DNA from: Chryseobacterium sp. BGARF1
GTDB lineage: Bacteria; Bacteroidota; Bacteroidia; Flavobacteriales; Weeksellaceae
DNA: 62,542 nucleotides
Direction of reading: 5' to 3'
Assembly: GCF_001677955.1 (NCBI RefSeq)
Contig: NZ_LELA01000041.1
Span: forward strand, 1-62,542
Shown: piece by piece, positions 50,584 through 59,673 of the stretch
Layout of the letters: every line of letters starts with the position of its first letter
How positions within the stretch are numbered: position 1 is the first letter of the stretch
The notes under the pieces: generated by a model
What the model saw: only the letters and a program-made list of their open reading frames with translations
The model's database searches: none
What the model was told of the DNA's origin: nothing
Position numbers and translations under genes: made by a program

Positions 50584-51381
50584 ATGGAAAATAATCTGTG
50601 GAATAACATCATACAAATACGAAACACTTCTCCCCTAGTTCACAATATCACCAATTATGTAGTAATGAACAATACCGCAAATGCAGTTTTGGCAATTGGC
50701 GCATCTCCTATAATGGCTCATGCAAAGTCTGAAGTGGAAGAAATGGTGAATATTTCTCACTCATTGGTCATCAATATTGGTACAATCGATGAATATTGGG
50801 GAGAATCAATTCTTTTGGCTGCAAAAAAAGCAAATGAATTAAACAAGCCCTGGATATTAGATCCTGTTGGAGCCGGAGCAACATCTTATCGTGATTCGGT
50901 TTTAACCAAGCTTCTTTCTTTGAACCCAACGGTGATTAGAGGGAATGCTTCTGAGATTATTGCTCTTTCAAAATCCAGTAATACGATTACAAAAGGAGTC
51001 GACAGTACTGCAAAAAGTAATGAAGCGATAGAAGCTGCTAAGATATTGACTCAAAACCACAAATCATTAGTTTGTATTTCAGGAGAAACTGATATTATTA
51101 TTAGTGAAAATCAAGAGATTCATTTAAAAAATGGTCATCCGATGATGACAAAAGTCACCGGATTAGGTTGTACAGCAACTGCACTGATTGGTTCTTTCAT
51201 TGGAGTTATTGAAAATAAAACTGAAGCGGTTGTCTCTGCAATGAGTTTACTCGGTATTGCTGGAGAAATAGCTGCAAAACAAAGCGCAGGTCCGGGAAGT
51301 TTACAGCTCAATATTACTGATAAGCTGTATAATATTACAGAAGATGAGTTTTATGATCATTTAAAAATGCTAAAACAATGA
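50584..51381 (+). CDS. thiM: hydroxyethylthiazole kinase
   Basis: 265 aa, the usual ThiM length. It phosphorylates 4-methyl-5-hydroxyethylthiazole in thiamine salvage. Family segments: PLVHNITNYVVMNNTANAVLAIGASPIMAHA, DPVGAGATSYR, GNASEI and the catalytic GLGCTATALIGSF (Cys about 200). The ATG at 50584 is about 75 nt after the riboswitch; an open frame extends 15 codons into the leader. Its stop TGA overlaps the thiE ATG (ATGA). Confidence 0.94.
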   Translation: MENNLWNNIIQIRNTSPLVHNITNYVVMNNTANAVLAIGASPIMAHAKSEVEEMVNISHSLVINIGTIDEYWGESILLAAKKANELNKPWILDPVGAGATSYRDSVLTKLLSLNPTVIRGNASEIIALSKSSNTITKGVDSTAKSNEAIEAAKILTQNHKSLVCISGETDIIISENQEIHLKNGHPMMTKVTGLGCTATALIGSFIGVIENKTEAVVSAMSLLGIAGEIAAKQSAGPGSLQLNITDKLYNITEDEFYDHLKMLKQ

Positions 51382-52016
51382 TTTTAAGACCATCATTTCC
51401 TTATTCATTGTATTTAGTCATTTCCGAAAAAGATTGTTTAGGAAAAGATATTCTTGAAGTTGCAGAAAGATCGATTCTAGGTGGTGTTGATATTATTCAG
51501 TTGCGTGAAAAAAATACCTCAACAGAAGACTTTCTTCGCAAAGCATTCGCATTAAAAGAGATCACCGATAAATATAATATTCCACTTATCATTAATGACC
51601 ATTTTGAGGTTGCTGAAAAAGTTGGTTCGGCAGGAATTCATGTCGGGAATAATGATAAAGCTCCGTCAAGTCTCAGAAATGAATTGTTCTTTAAAGATAA
51701 AATGATTGGATATTCTATTGAATATCTCAGTCAGCTGGAAAATGTAAACACAGAATTGTCAGATTATCTGGGGATCAGTCCGATATTTAACACCAACACC
51801 AAAAGAGATACAGTGACTGAATGGGGACTGGAAGGTTTATCAAAAATAAAATCTCTTACAGACAAACCACTCGTTGCCATCGGAAATATCAACTCCTCAA
51901 ATGCAGCCTCCATTATAAAAGCCGGAGCAGATGCATTAGCTGTTGTATCTGCCATTTGTGCTGCCAAAGATCCTGAAAAAGCAGCCTACGAAATTAAAAA
52001 TGAAATAGTAAAATGA
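51378..52016 (+). CDS. thiE: thiamine-phosphate synthase
   Basis: 212 aa. It joins HMP-PP and thiazole phosphate to thiamine phosphate. Visible: GGVDIIQLREKN (QLR-x-K), IINDHFEVAEKVGSAGIHVG, GISPIFNT and KPLVAIGNINSSNAASIIKAGADALAVVSAI. TIM barrel. Start overlaps the thiM stop by 4 bp and the stop overlaps the thiD start in the same way, so the three are translationally coupled. Confidence 0.94.
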   Translation: MILRPSFPYSLYLVISEKDCLGKDILEVAERSILGGVDIIQLREKNTSTEDFLRKAFALKEITDKYNIPLIINDHFEVAEKVGSAGIHVGNNDKAPSSLRNELFFKDKMIGYSIEYLSQLENVNTELSDYLGISPIFNTNTKRDTVTEWGLEGLSKIKSLTDKPLVAIGNINSSNAASIIKAGADALAVVSAICAAKDPEKAAYEIKNEIVK

Positions 52017-52846
52017 AAAAATATACTTATCCTACCGTTCTTACGATCGCAGGTTTTGACGGCAGTGGCGGCGCAGGAATACAGGCTGATATCAAAACAT
52101 TTTCAGCTTTGGGATGTTATGCAACATCGGTACTTACTGCACTTCCGGTTCAAAATACAATGGGTGTCAGAAAAATATACCCCATTCCGATGGAAGCTGT
52201 AGCAGAGCAGATAGAAGCTGTACTCGACGATATTTTTCCGGATGCCATTAAAATTGGAATGGTTCATACGTCTCAATTGGTCGAAACTATTGTAAAAACG
52301 TTAAGTAAATATCCAAAAATCCCCATCGTATTTGACCCTGTTATGGTTGCCACAAGCGGACATCGCTTGATCGAAGAAGAAACCATTCAAACCATTGTTG
52401 AACAATTATTTCCTATCGCAGAAATTATCACCCCGAATATGGATGAAGCTTCTATATTGGCAAAAATGGAGGTTAAAACGTTAGAAGATATGAAAATTGC
52501 GGGTGAAAAGATCTTAAAATCAGGCTGTAAAAATATTCTTCTCAAAGGTGGACATCAGGAATTGCAAACTGTTACTTCATTATTGTTTGAAGAAAACGGT
52601 AAACGATCTAGTTTTGAAACCATAAAATTTGCAACAAATAACACCCACGGATCCGGCTGTACGCTTTCTTCGGCAATTGCTGCTTTTATTGCACGAGGCG
52701 AAGATTTATTTAATTCGGTTGAATTGGCACAACAATATGTTTTTGAAGCTATTAAAAACGGAAAAGATGTTGTCGTCGGAAAAGGAAATGGTCCTCTTAA
52801 TCACTTTTTTGATCCTCATAAAATAATTAAAAATGAATTGGTCTGA
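52013..52846 (+). CDS. thiD: hydroxymethylpyrimidine (phosphate) kinase
   Basis: 277 aa, ribokinase fold. It phosphorylates HMP to HMP-PP in two steps. GFDGSGGAGIQADIKTFS is the N-terminal site; VFDPVMVATSGH, ITPNMDEASIL and NNTHGSGCTLSSAIAAFI (anion hole and catalytic Cys) are the other family segments. Starts by ATGA overlap with thiE; overlaps tenA by 14 bp. Confidence 0.94.
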   Translation: MKKYTYPTVLTIAGFDGSGGAGIQADIKTFSALGCYATSVLTALPVQNTMGVRKIYPIPMEAVAEQIEAVLDDIFPDAIKIGMVHTSQLVETIVKTLSKYPKIPIVFDPVMVATSGHRLIEEETIQTIVEQLFPIAEIITPNMDEASILAKMEVKTLEDMKIAGEKILKSGCKNILLKGGHQELQTVTSLLFEENGKRSSFETIKFATNNTHGSGCTLSSAIAAFIARGEDLFNSVELAQQYVFEAIKNGKDVVVGKGNGPLNHFFDPHKIIKNELV

Positions 52847-53483
52847 ATTAACCTGGAAACAAACTGAAAAGCGCTATCAAGCTATTCTTACCATGCCTTT
52901 TGTTTCTCAATTGGCAGATGGAAGTCTTCCGAAAGAAAAATTTCAGTTTTACATGGCTCAGGATTCTTTATATCTCGAGCATTTCGGAAGAGCATTGGCG
53001 CTGATTGCAGCAAGAGCGCATGATATTAGTAATACCTTGCAATATCTAAAATATGCAGAAACAGCAATTATTGTAGAAAACGCTCTTCATGAATCGTATT
53101 TTAAAGATTTTGGCTTAAAAGATAAAGGTACAATGCAGCCTGTCTGTCATCATTATGTACACTTTCTTAAAAGTACAGCTGCCCTAGATTCCGTAGAAAT
53201 AGCGATGGCGGCAGTATTGCCATGTTTTTGGATTTATAAAAAAGTAGGAGACCACATTTACAATACCATACAATCTGAAAATAATCCTTACCAAAAATGG
53301 ATTGAAACGTATGGCGGTGAAGAGTTTGCAGATGCCGTACAACAAGCTATTGCAATCTGTGATGAGGTAGCCGCTTCTACAACTCCTGCGATTAGAGAAA
53401 AAATGACAGAAGCATTTCTAACCTCATCCCGAATGGAATATTATTTCTGGGAAGCTGCTTATGACAATAAAACCTGGATTTAA
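52833..53483 (+). CDS. tenA: thiaminase II / aminopyrimidine aminohydrolase
   Basis: 216 aa, typical TenA. It hydrolyses formylaminopyrimidine degradation products of thiamine to HMP. D44 in FYMAQDSLYLEHF binds the amino group and C131 in AAVLPCFWIYKKVGD is the nucleophile; E about 206 in SSRMEYYFWEAAYD completes the site. Cytoplasmic tetramer. Together with thiM, thiE, thiD it forms a salvage unit that can remake thiamine from degraded pyrimidine and thiazole. Overlaps the thiD 3' end. Confidence 0.92.
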   Translation: MNWSELTWKQTEKRYQAILTMPFVSQLADGSLPKEKFQFYMAQDSLYLEHFGRALALIAARAHDISNTLQYLKYAETAIIVENALHESYFKDFGLKDKGTMQPVCHHYVHFLKSTAALDSVEIAMAAVLPCFWIYKKVGDHIYNTIQSENNPYQKWIETYGGEEFADAVQQAIAICDEVAASTTPAIREKMTEAFLTSSRMEYYFWEAAYDNKTWI

Positions 53484-53839
53484 ATAAAGGGATAAAGATG
53501 TCTGCATTAAATCTGAAAAAGCGGCTTATTGATTTTTAAAGTATTTTTATTTACCGCAAAAGCATCAAAAGAAATGATTGAAAAAATAGAAATTCAAAAG
53601 CTTGCAAAACTAAGCATGATTAACATCTATTTTGTAAACTTTTGATTGTCTAAAAACAGCCTATCATCTTTTGATGCTTTTGCGGTTTAAATTATTAAGT
53701 ATTAAAAAAACAAATAATTCATACCATTTGGACTCAGGTTTTATTATTCATAAAATTTTGGAAATATGAGTGTGGTATCTCTTGGCAATTCATTTATATT
53801 TACAGCACAAAAAACTATAATTTAAAAGAGATCTGGTGA
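53484..53839. other. 356-bp intergenic stretch between tenA and the AraC gene
   Basis: It is mostly repeat copy B (53553-53686). The rest is AT-rich with no open frame. No clear promoter for the AraC gene: the nearest TATATTTA box (53795-53802) has no TTG at the right distance. Confidence 0.5.
53553..53686. repeat. MITE-like inverted repeat element, copy B
   Basis: ACCGCAAAAGCATCAAAAGA (53553-53572) and its exact 20-bp complement (53667-53686) bound a 134-bp element. The right-end sequence also occurs upstream of the TPP riboswitch (copy C), and end and interior resemble 22517-22676 (copy A). The element lies in the terminator position of the thi operon and could fold into a long hairpin. 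Confidence 0.7.
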
Positions 53840-54958
53840 ATGGATAATTTCTTAAATATTGTAACGGGCATCTCGCTGTTCATTTCACTTTTTTTGGCAT
53901 TTTTTATGCTCGCTGTTAAAACAAAGCACAAAACCAGCAATCGTCTTTTTGCTTTTTTTTTAATTATTTCTGCTGTTGATATTAGCGAACCATTTATTAG
54001 CCTAATTTCAGATGGTCCTTCAAATTTGGGAATGTTGAGAACAACCTTGGCTTTTTTGCAGATTCCCACTTTTTACCTTTATGTTTTATCGGTTTGTTAT
54101 TCCGATTTTAAGCTGAAACCAAAATATCTCATTCATTTACTGCCATTTTTAGTTTCAAATATTGCTCTTATTCCCCGATTTTATAGTGTAGATGTTGCTT
54201 CAAAGCTCGATTTCATCGTCAATCGCCAAAATATGATAGAGTTGCAGTTGACTCATTGGTTGTTTCATCTTCAGGTTCTGATATATTTTACGGCAATTTT
54301 TCTATTGTTGAGAAGAGCAAAAAAACTTTATCTGGAAAATAATTCAGGCGGAAATCTTAATTCTTATCAATGGTTGTTTCAGCTTACCAGCGTTTTGACG
54401 GCTCTTTATCTGATTGTTATTTTCAAAAATATTTTCAAATTTTCTGATTATCCTTACATTTCGGATTGGATTAAGATAGCAATTCTCTTGTCGCAACCTT
54501 TTATCACTTGTTGGTATCTGTATAAAGCACTCAATAATCCTGGACTTTTCAGAAATATTGATTCAAAAATGAAGCTAGTTTCCGATTTTCCTTTGGAAGA
54601 AAAAACAATAGAGCCGGAAACATTAAATGAAGATTTATTAAAGCTTAAAAATTACATGACTGATGAAAAGCCTTTTCTTAATCCGGACTTAAAGATTCAG
54701 GATATTTCAAAAGAAATCAATGTTCCCGTTCGCGAATTATCTGTTTTAATTAATCATCAATTAGGGCAGCATTTTTATGATTTCGTCAATACGTACCGAA
54801 TTGAAAATGCCATGGAAATTCTAAAAGATTCATCAAAATCGAAGGTTACCATTCTCGAAATTTTGTATGAAGTTGGTTTTAATTCCAAATCTTCTTTCAA
54901 TACAGCTTTTAAAAAACAAACCGGAAATACTCCGACAGCCTATCGTAAAGCAGTGTAA
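53840..54958 (+). CDS. membrane-bound AraC family transcriptional regulator
   Basis: 372 aa. The N-terminal 230 residues hold about seven hydrophobic segments (a 7TM-type sensor part common in Bacteroidota), followed by a linker and a C-terminal AraC-type double helix-turn-helix (about 265-372: IQDISKEINVPVRELSVLINHQLG, then VTILEILYEVGFNSKSSFNTAFKKQTGNTPTAYRK). It should sense an envelope or membrane signal and activate nearby genes. The two serine hydrolase genes downstream with identical leaders are the likely targets by position. Confidence 0.85.
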   Translation: MDNFLNIVTGISLFISLFLAFFMLAVKTKHKTSNRLFAFFLIISAVDISEPFISLISDGPSNLGMLRTTLAFLQIPTFYLYVLSVCYSDFKLKPKYLIHLLPFLVSNIALIPRFYSVDVASKLDFIVNRQNMIELQLTHWLFHLQVLIYFTAIFLLLRRAKKLYLENNSGGNLNSYQWLFQLTSVLTALYLIVIFKNIFKFSDYPYISDWIKIAILLSQPFITCWYLYKALNNPGLFRNIDSKMKLVSDFPLEEKTIEPETLNEDLLKLKNYMTDEKPFLNPDLKIQDISKEINVPVRELSVLINHQLGQHFYDFVNTYRIENAMEILKDSSKSKVTILEILYEVGFNSKSSFNTAFKKQTGNTPTAYRKAV

Positions 54959-55025
54959 AACAACCGTTTGTAATTACTCGTACTTTCTAATTTATTACTC
55001 ATACCAATTTTTTTATCGAAATAAG

Positions 55026-55045
55026 GCCGAATACATTTATTCGGT
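55026..55045. promoter_or_regulatory. short palindrome between the AraC gene and serine hydrolase 1
   Basis: CCGAATA (55027-55033), CATT, TATTCGG (55038-55044): perfect 7-bp arms. No T tract, so it could be a regulator site for the AraC-type protein or a weak terminator. Confidence 0.45.
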
Positions 55046-55091
55046 CGTATAAGATTCTGCTCTTCCACATCTTTGTATCGAAATATTTATC

Positions 55092-55118
55092 AAACCTTAA
55101 ATAACGATACAATGAAAA
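55092..55118 (+). repeat. duplicated leader, copy 1
   Basis: AAACCTTAAATAACGATACA followed by ATGAAAA. The same 27 bases with one change (A for G) precede the second serine hydrolase at 56181-56207. The A-rich stretch is probably also the translation-initiation region. Confidence 0.7.
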
Positions 55119-56170
55119 TATCATTCACTTTCTTAGCTGTAGCATTATTAATCTGCAACTTTACTTTTGGACAGGATTTCACAAAAAAAATCGATTCAAT
55201 TATTAAAGACAATTATCAAAAAAATCCTGACGTTGGTATCAGCGTTGGATTTATTAATAACAACAAAGAATTCTACACATCGTATGGCAAACTGAGTAAA
55301 GAAAGTACAACGAATATTGATAAAAATTCGATTTTCGAAATCGCTTCTATTACTAAATTATTAACTGGAAATATGATTGCGCAAGCGGCAGTTGAAAAGA
55401 AACTGAAACTGGATGATTATATCGACAGTTACCTGCCAAAACAATATGTTCTACAGAAAAATCTTCAGAATAAAATTAAAATTTCAGACTTGGCATCACA
55501 TCAATCGGGATTACCTGACATTGATTTCCAAAAATTAATAGAAGTCAATTCGCAACAACCGGTAAACAGCGTTACAGTGCAATCATTAGCAACGATGATC
55601 AATAACTGCACAGACCTTATTGATTATGGAAGTTTTCGATATTCCACCGTCAATTTTACGCTACTTGGACAGATTTTAGAGAAAGTATATGGCAAAAGTT
55701 ATGACGAGATTATTCGCGAAAAAATATTGAAGCCTACAAAAATGAACCAAACTTTAACAAAAGATTTCAAGGTGAAAAACATCACAACAGGCTATAATCC
55801 CGATGGTGGAGCTCAAGAGTTTTTCTTATGGAATGTTACTGCACCGGCAGGATTGGTAAAGTCTAACACTTCTGATATGGTTAAATATATGAAAGTCCTT
55901 TTAAACAGCGGAAATCAAATATCAGATGCCGCATTAATTGCAGAAAAAGTTTATTATAAAGATGCTAAACGAGAAATGGGATTGGGATTCAACATCAATA
56001 CAAAAGACGGAGACACCATTTATCTAAAATCCGGAGATTCTATGGGACAATCATCAATTATCTGTTACAATAGAGCCAAAAACTGGGGAATTATCATTCT
56101 TTTAAATAAAAGAGATTCGAAAATGAGACAGAATCTGTTGAACGTGATCTATGAAAATATCTTGAAATAA
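55112..56170 (+). CDS. serine hydrolase, beta-lactamase/penicillin-binding-protein-like (class C fold)
   Basis: 352 aa. Signal peptide about 1-21 (CNFTFGQD). The nucleophile motif SxxK is ASITKLL (about residue 87-90 in this numbering), the second motif is a Tyr-containing FRYSTVNFTLLGQILEKVYG (YST rather than YxN), and the third is KSGDSMGQ. The fold is that of beta-lactamase-like esterases; real beta-lactamase activity is not indicated. Periplasmic. The start at 55112 gives the signal peptide; the frame extends 13 codons upstream. Confidence 0.82.
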   Translation: MKISFTFLAVALLICNFTFGQDFTKKIDSIIKDNYQKNPDVGISVGFINNNKEFYTSYGKLSKESTTNIDKNSIFEIASITKLLTGNMIAQAAVEKKLKLDDYIDSYLPKQYVLQKNLQNKIKISDLASHQSGLPDIDFQKLIEVNSQQPVNSVTVQSLATMINNCTDLIDYGSFRYSTVNFTLLGQILEKVYGKSYDEIIREKILKPTKMNQTLTKDFKVKNITTGYNPDGGAQEFFLWNVTAPAGLVKSNTSDMVKYMKVLLNSGNQISDAALIAEKVYYKDAKREMGLGFNINTKDGDTIYLKSGDSMGQSSIICYNRAKNWGIIILLNKRDSKMRQNLLNVIYENILK

Positions 56171-56180
56171 ATTTTTATCT

Positions 56181-56207
56181 AAACCTTAAATAACAATACA
56201 ATGAAAA
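56181..56207 (+). repeat. duplicated leader, copy 2
   Basis: AAACCTTAAATAACAATACA followed by ATGAAAA, 26 of 27 identical to 55092-55118. It lies immediately after the stop of serine hydrolase 1. Confidence 0.7.
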
Positions 56208-57658
56208 CAATATTGAACATCAGTTTCTTCTTATTATTAATGGCAAGCTTCCAGGTTTTTGCTCAGAAAAAAGACTATAAATTTCTTACCGACAGTTTGA
56301 AAATTGAAGAACAGTTAGGAAAATATAAACTTCCGGGATTTAGCGTAGTTGTTTTTGAAAATTATAAAATTGTTTACACCAAACAATTTGGTCAGAAGTC
56401 AGCAAATTCTCCTGAAAAGATAGATGAAAATACGGCGTTTTCTACGGCTTCTATTTCCAAACCGATCACTGCACTTCTTTGTTTTATTTTGGAAGAAAAA
56501 GGTTTAATTAATCTAAATGAACCGATTGACAAATCTCTAAAGAGATGGCACTTGCCAAAAAGTAAATTCACGGAAAACAAAGCTCCGACCTGGAAACAGT
56601 TTCTAAATCATACTGCAGGAACTACCCAAAGCGGTTTTGAAGACCATTACGAAGGTGAAAAAATCCCTACATTGGAAGAAAGTCTTTTGGGAAAAATCCC
56701 GAGATATGATAAAGAAATTGAATTCACCTTTGAGCCGGGAACCGATTGGCAATACAGCGGTGGTGGCTATACAATCATTCAAATGGCATTGGAAGATACT
56801 TTCAACAAACCGATTGCAGAGCTTGCAAAAGAATACATCTTTTCTCCGCTTGGATTAAAAAACACAACAATGATTCAACCTAATGAAAAAGGATTTCTAA
56901 CGAATGTTGCATCAGTTCATGACAAAGACGGAAAAGTAATAAAAACAGGTCTGCCAATTACACCACAAGTTGGAGCATCAGGATTATGGTCTACCCCAAC
57001 TGATTTAGCTAAAATTGCTATCGAAATGCAAAATGCTTTGCGTAATAAAAACAACAAAGTAATTTCTCACAATGTAGCCAAAAAAGTAACGGCAGTAACG
57101 GCTTTAAAAAACGCAGTTGGCGGATGGAGCTACGGATGGCAAAAATCTTTTGGATACAATAATTATGATTGGTTTACTTGTAATGGTTCAAATACAGGAG
57201 TTGGCGGAACCGTTATGGGAACAATGAAAGACGGAAATGGTTTTGCATTTCTTGCCAATGGAGAAAAACCAAATCGTTTTCCTGTGATGGGAGCAACACA
57301 AAAAACAATCTTATCTGTAATGAATTGGGAAGGAAAAACAATGAATGAAAAAACTCAGGAAATCCCTGCAAGTCTAAAAAAGCAACTTATCGGAACGTAT
57401 GATGATTTTCTTTTCGCACAAGGAATGGAAACCAAAATAGTAGAAAAAAACAACCGTCTTTATGTAGAGTCAGAACTTTTAGACCATTTTAAAGGAAAAA
57501 ATGATAATGAACTGGTTTATCTAAAAAATGGATTGTTTAGAATGACAGATTATCCTAACCTATTAAAATTTGATTTTAAAGATGGAAAAGCAAATTTTGT
57601 TACTCTAAAAAGAGATGATTTGACTACCACAGTTTCAATGGCTGCTAAAACAAACTAA
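56201..57658 (+). CDS. serine hydrolase, beta-lactamase family (EstB/AmpC-like)
   Basis: 485 aa. Signal peptide about 1-21 (VFAQKK). SxxK is ASISKPITALL (about 85), the Tyr motif is QYSGGGYTIIQ (YSG, about 187), and a DUF3471-like C-terminal part (about 390-485) follows the catalytic domain, including FLFAQGMETKIVEK. Expected periplasmic peptidase, esterase or deacylase; substrate unknown. It begins 30 bp after serine hydrolase 1 with a copied leader. Confidence 0.85.
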   Translation: MKTILNISFFLLLMASFQVFAQKKDYKFLTDSLKIEEQLGKYKLPGFSVVVFENYKIVYTKQFGQKSANSPEKIDENTAFSTASISKPITALLCFILEEKGLINLNEPIDKSLKRWHLPKSKFTENKAPTWKQFLNHTAGTTQSGFEDHYEGEKIPTLEESLLGKIPRYDKEIEFTFEPGTDWQYSGGGYTIIQMALEDTFNKPIAELAKEYIFSPLGLKNTTMIQPNEKGFLTNVASVHDKDGKVIKTGLPITPQVGASGLWSTPTDLAKIAIEMQNALRNKNNKVISHNVAKKVTAVTALKNAVGGWSYGWQKSFGYNNYDWFTCNGSNTGVGGTVMGTMKDGNGFAFLANGEKPNRFPVMGATQKTILSVMNWEGKTMNEKTQEIPASLKKQLIGTYDDFLFAQGMETKIVEKNNRLYVESELLDHFKGKNDNELVYLKNGLFRMTDYPNLLKFDFKDGKANFVTLKRDDLTTTVSMAAKTN

Positions 57659-57675
57659 TATTTTAAGAGAAATAA

Positions 57676-57711
57676 AAAAGCGGATGTTTACAATGATAAA
57701 CATCCGCTTTT
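57676..57711. terminator. bidirectional terminator after the serine hydrolases
   Basis: AAAAGCGGATGTTTA (57676) pairs with TAAACATCCGCTTTT (57697-57711), 15 bp perfect, 6-nt loop. It ends both the rightward unit and the leftward GMC gene. Confidence 0.9.
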
Positions 57712-57755
57712 AGTTATAAATATTTTCTAAATATCGAAACGATAATTAAATCTTA

Positions 57756-59333
57756 TCAATAATCTTCGGAAATAATATGCTCAATGCAATATTCTGCCAA
57801 TGCCGTAATCGTTAAAAACGGATTAACACCAATAGTTCCGGGAATTAAAGATCCATCAATGATATAAAGATGCTCAGACCCTAAAAGCCTACCTATTTTA
57901 TCTGTTGCTTTTCCCAATGCAGCACCGCCCAATGGATGATAACAAATATCGGCTCCGAATCCGTTATTAAAAAGCAAGTGCGCTCTTGTTCCTCCGTTTG
58001 CTTTATTCATTGTTTTAATAAAATATTCTGCATTTTTTCTGGCAAGAGCTACGTTATCTGCAGACCATTTTAAATCTATTTTTCTAGAAACAGGATCAAA
58101 AAACACAGCACCTTTTTCTGGCACCGGACTGATCATTAAATAAAGTGAGGTAGCCACATCCATTCCCATCGGAAGTGGCGCAATTTCTGTAAAAAACGGA
58201 TGTTCTTTATCATTCCAATTATCAATTCCTCCAACAGGAATCGTAGAATGATTTACACCAGTTCCACCGGAAAATGTTTTGACAAAATTTCTGCCGGTCA
58301 TGAAATTTCCATTATTGCCCCAGTTTTGTCCTACTTCAGAATTTAAAGTCAATTTATTATCGTTTGATGATTTTAAAAGTAATTCTAAAGTTCCCATTGT
58401 ACCAGCGCATAAAAACAGTTTTTTGCAAACGATATTCTTTTTTGCAACTATCTCACCAAGAGTATTTGTCTGGAAAACTTCTAAAATATAAGTATTATCT
58501 AAACCTTTTGTAATACTTTCAACTCTATGTAAATCATGAATATGTACTTTGCCTGTTTCTTGGGCTTTTTTAAGATATGTTTTGTCTAAAGATTTTTTAC
58601 CATAGTTGTTTCCATAAATTACTTCACCTGCAAGAGCCGAACGAGGAACTTTATTTTCGTATTCAGCTTCCATGTATTTAAAATCATAAACATTGGGAAC
58701 ACGCACGGTTTTAAACCCAGCTTTATGAGCTTCTTGCTCACCCACTTTATTGAATTTATAGAAACTGCAGTTTTTGAGAAAATTTTCATCAGCAGAATTC
58801 ACTTCAAGCTCTTTTTCAGCCAATGGAAAATATTTTCCGTAAAAATCTTCAGTACTCAGTTCTGGAAATATTTCTCTGAAATAATTTTTTTTGGGTAAAA
58901 CAGCCATTCCTCCGTTGACAAGAGAACCTCCGCCAACTCCTCTTCCCATCCAGATTTTGATATTGCTAAAATCCCATCGATCAAGCGTTCCTGTATATTT
59001 TTTGGTGTTGAAAATATTAAAAAATGGGGCTATCGTTTTAGTTCTCAACCAAGCTGCAGATTTTCCGGGACTAATCATTGGAGAAAACTTTTCGCCAGAT
59101 TTTTCCCAATTAAGCCCCATTTCAAGAATCGTTACCTCATGTCCCGATTCTGCCAAGCGCAGTGCAACAACAGCTCCACCGTAACCGGAACCAATAATAA
59201 TATTATCAATTTCTAAATTTTCTGTCTCTAATTTAGCTTCAGTGTTTTTTGCAAACAGAACTGATGAAAAGCTTGTGAAATACAAGGCTCCCACTCCTAA
59301 AAGCGAATGTCTGAGAAATTCTTTACGGTTCAT
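57756..59333 (-). CDS. GMC family FAD-dependent oxidoreductase (cholesterol-oxidase-like)
   Basis: 525 aa. Signal-like N-terminus (MNRKEFLRHSLLGVGALYF), then NIIIGSGYGGAVVALRLAESGHEVTILEMG (FAD dinucleotide-binding site), GRGVGGGSLVNGGMAVLP and the C-terminal HPLGGAALGKATDKIGR, DGSLIPGTIGVNPFLTITALAE segments typical of the cholesterol-oxidase branch of GMC enzymes. It oxidises an alcohol or sterol-like substrate with FAD, unknown here. The twin basic residue pattern is incomplete (RKEFLRHS), so Tat export is uncertain. It stands alone. Confidence 0.85.
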   Translation of the reverse strand: MNRKEFLRHSLLGVGALYFTSFSSVLFAKNTEAKLETENLEIDNIIIGSGYGGAVVALRLAESGHEVTILEMGLNWEKSGEKFSPMISPGKSAAWLRTKTIAPFFNIFNTKKYTGTLDRWDFSNIKIWMGRGVGGGSLVNGGMAVLPKKNYFREIFPELSTEDFYGKYFPLAEKELEVNSADENFLKNCSFYKFNKVGEQEAHKAGFKTVRVPNVYDFKYMEAEYENKVPRSALAGEVIYGNNYGKKSLDKTYLKKAQETGKVHIHDLHRVESITKGLDNTYILEVFQTNTLGEIVAKKNIVCKKLFLCAGTMGTLELLLKSSNDNKLTLNSEVGQNWGNNGNFMTGRNFVKTFSGGTGVNHSTIPVGGIDNWNDKEHPFFTEIAPLPMGMDVATSLYLMISPVPEKGAVFFDPVSRKIDLKWSADNVALARKNAEYFIKTMNKANGGTRAHLLFNNGFGADICYHPLGGAALGKATDKIGRLLGSEHLYIIDGSLIPGTIGVNPFLTITALAEYCIEHIISEDY

Positions 59334-59673
59334 AAAATGGTCTTTTGATATGCTTATCTTATTTTATTTTCAGTAATTACTTCTTTTTGCAAAATCAAGA
59401 CCACTCTGAGAAAACAGTTCTTAAAGTTGAATTATTTTAAGGCAAAATTGGGTAATAATCATTTTGCTTTTTCTACAATAAAAATTAGAATAAACTATCC
59501 AAAAAAAAACATTTAATTCACTTTTAAGTATTGAAAAACAGAACAACGCCAATAATATTGCCATTTTCACAACATTAGATTCCAAAAAATATCTCATTCA
59601 TTATATTTATGTAGGTAAATTGAAATTTTAGAAAAAAAAGAACTAATTTTGTTAATAATAAATAATTTAATAT
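59334..59673. other. 340-bp intergenic stretch between the GMC and repeat-protein genes
   Basis: AT-rich. It holds the promoter at 59620-59651 for the rightward gene; nothing else I recognise. Confidence 0.45.
59620..59651 (+). promoter_or_regulatory. promoter of the repeat-protein gene
   Basis: TTG (59620-59622), 21 bp, TAATTTTG (59644-59651): full match, 22 bp before the ATG at 59674. Confidence 0.7.
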
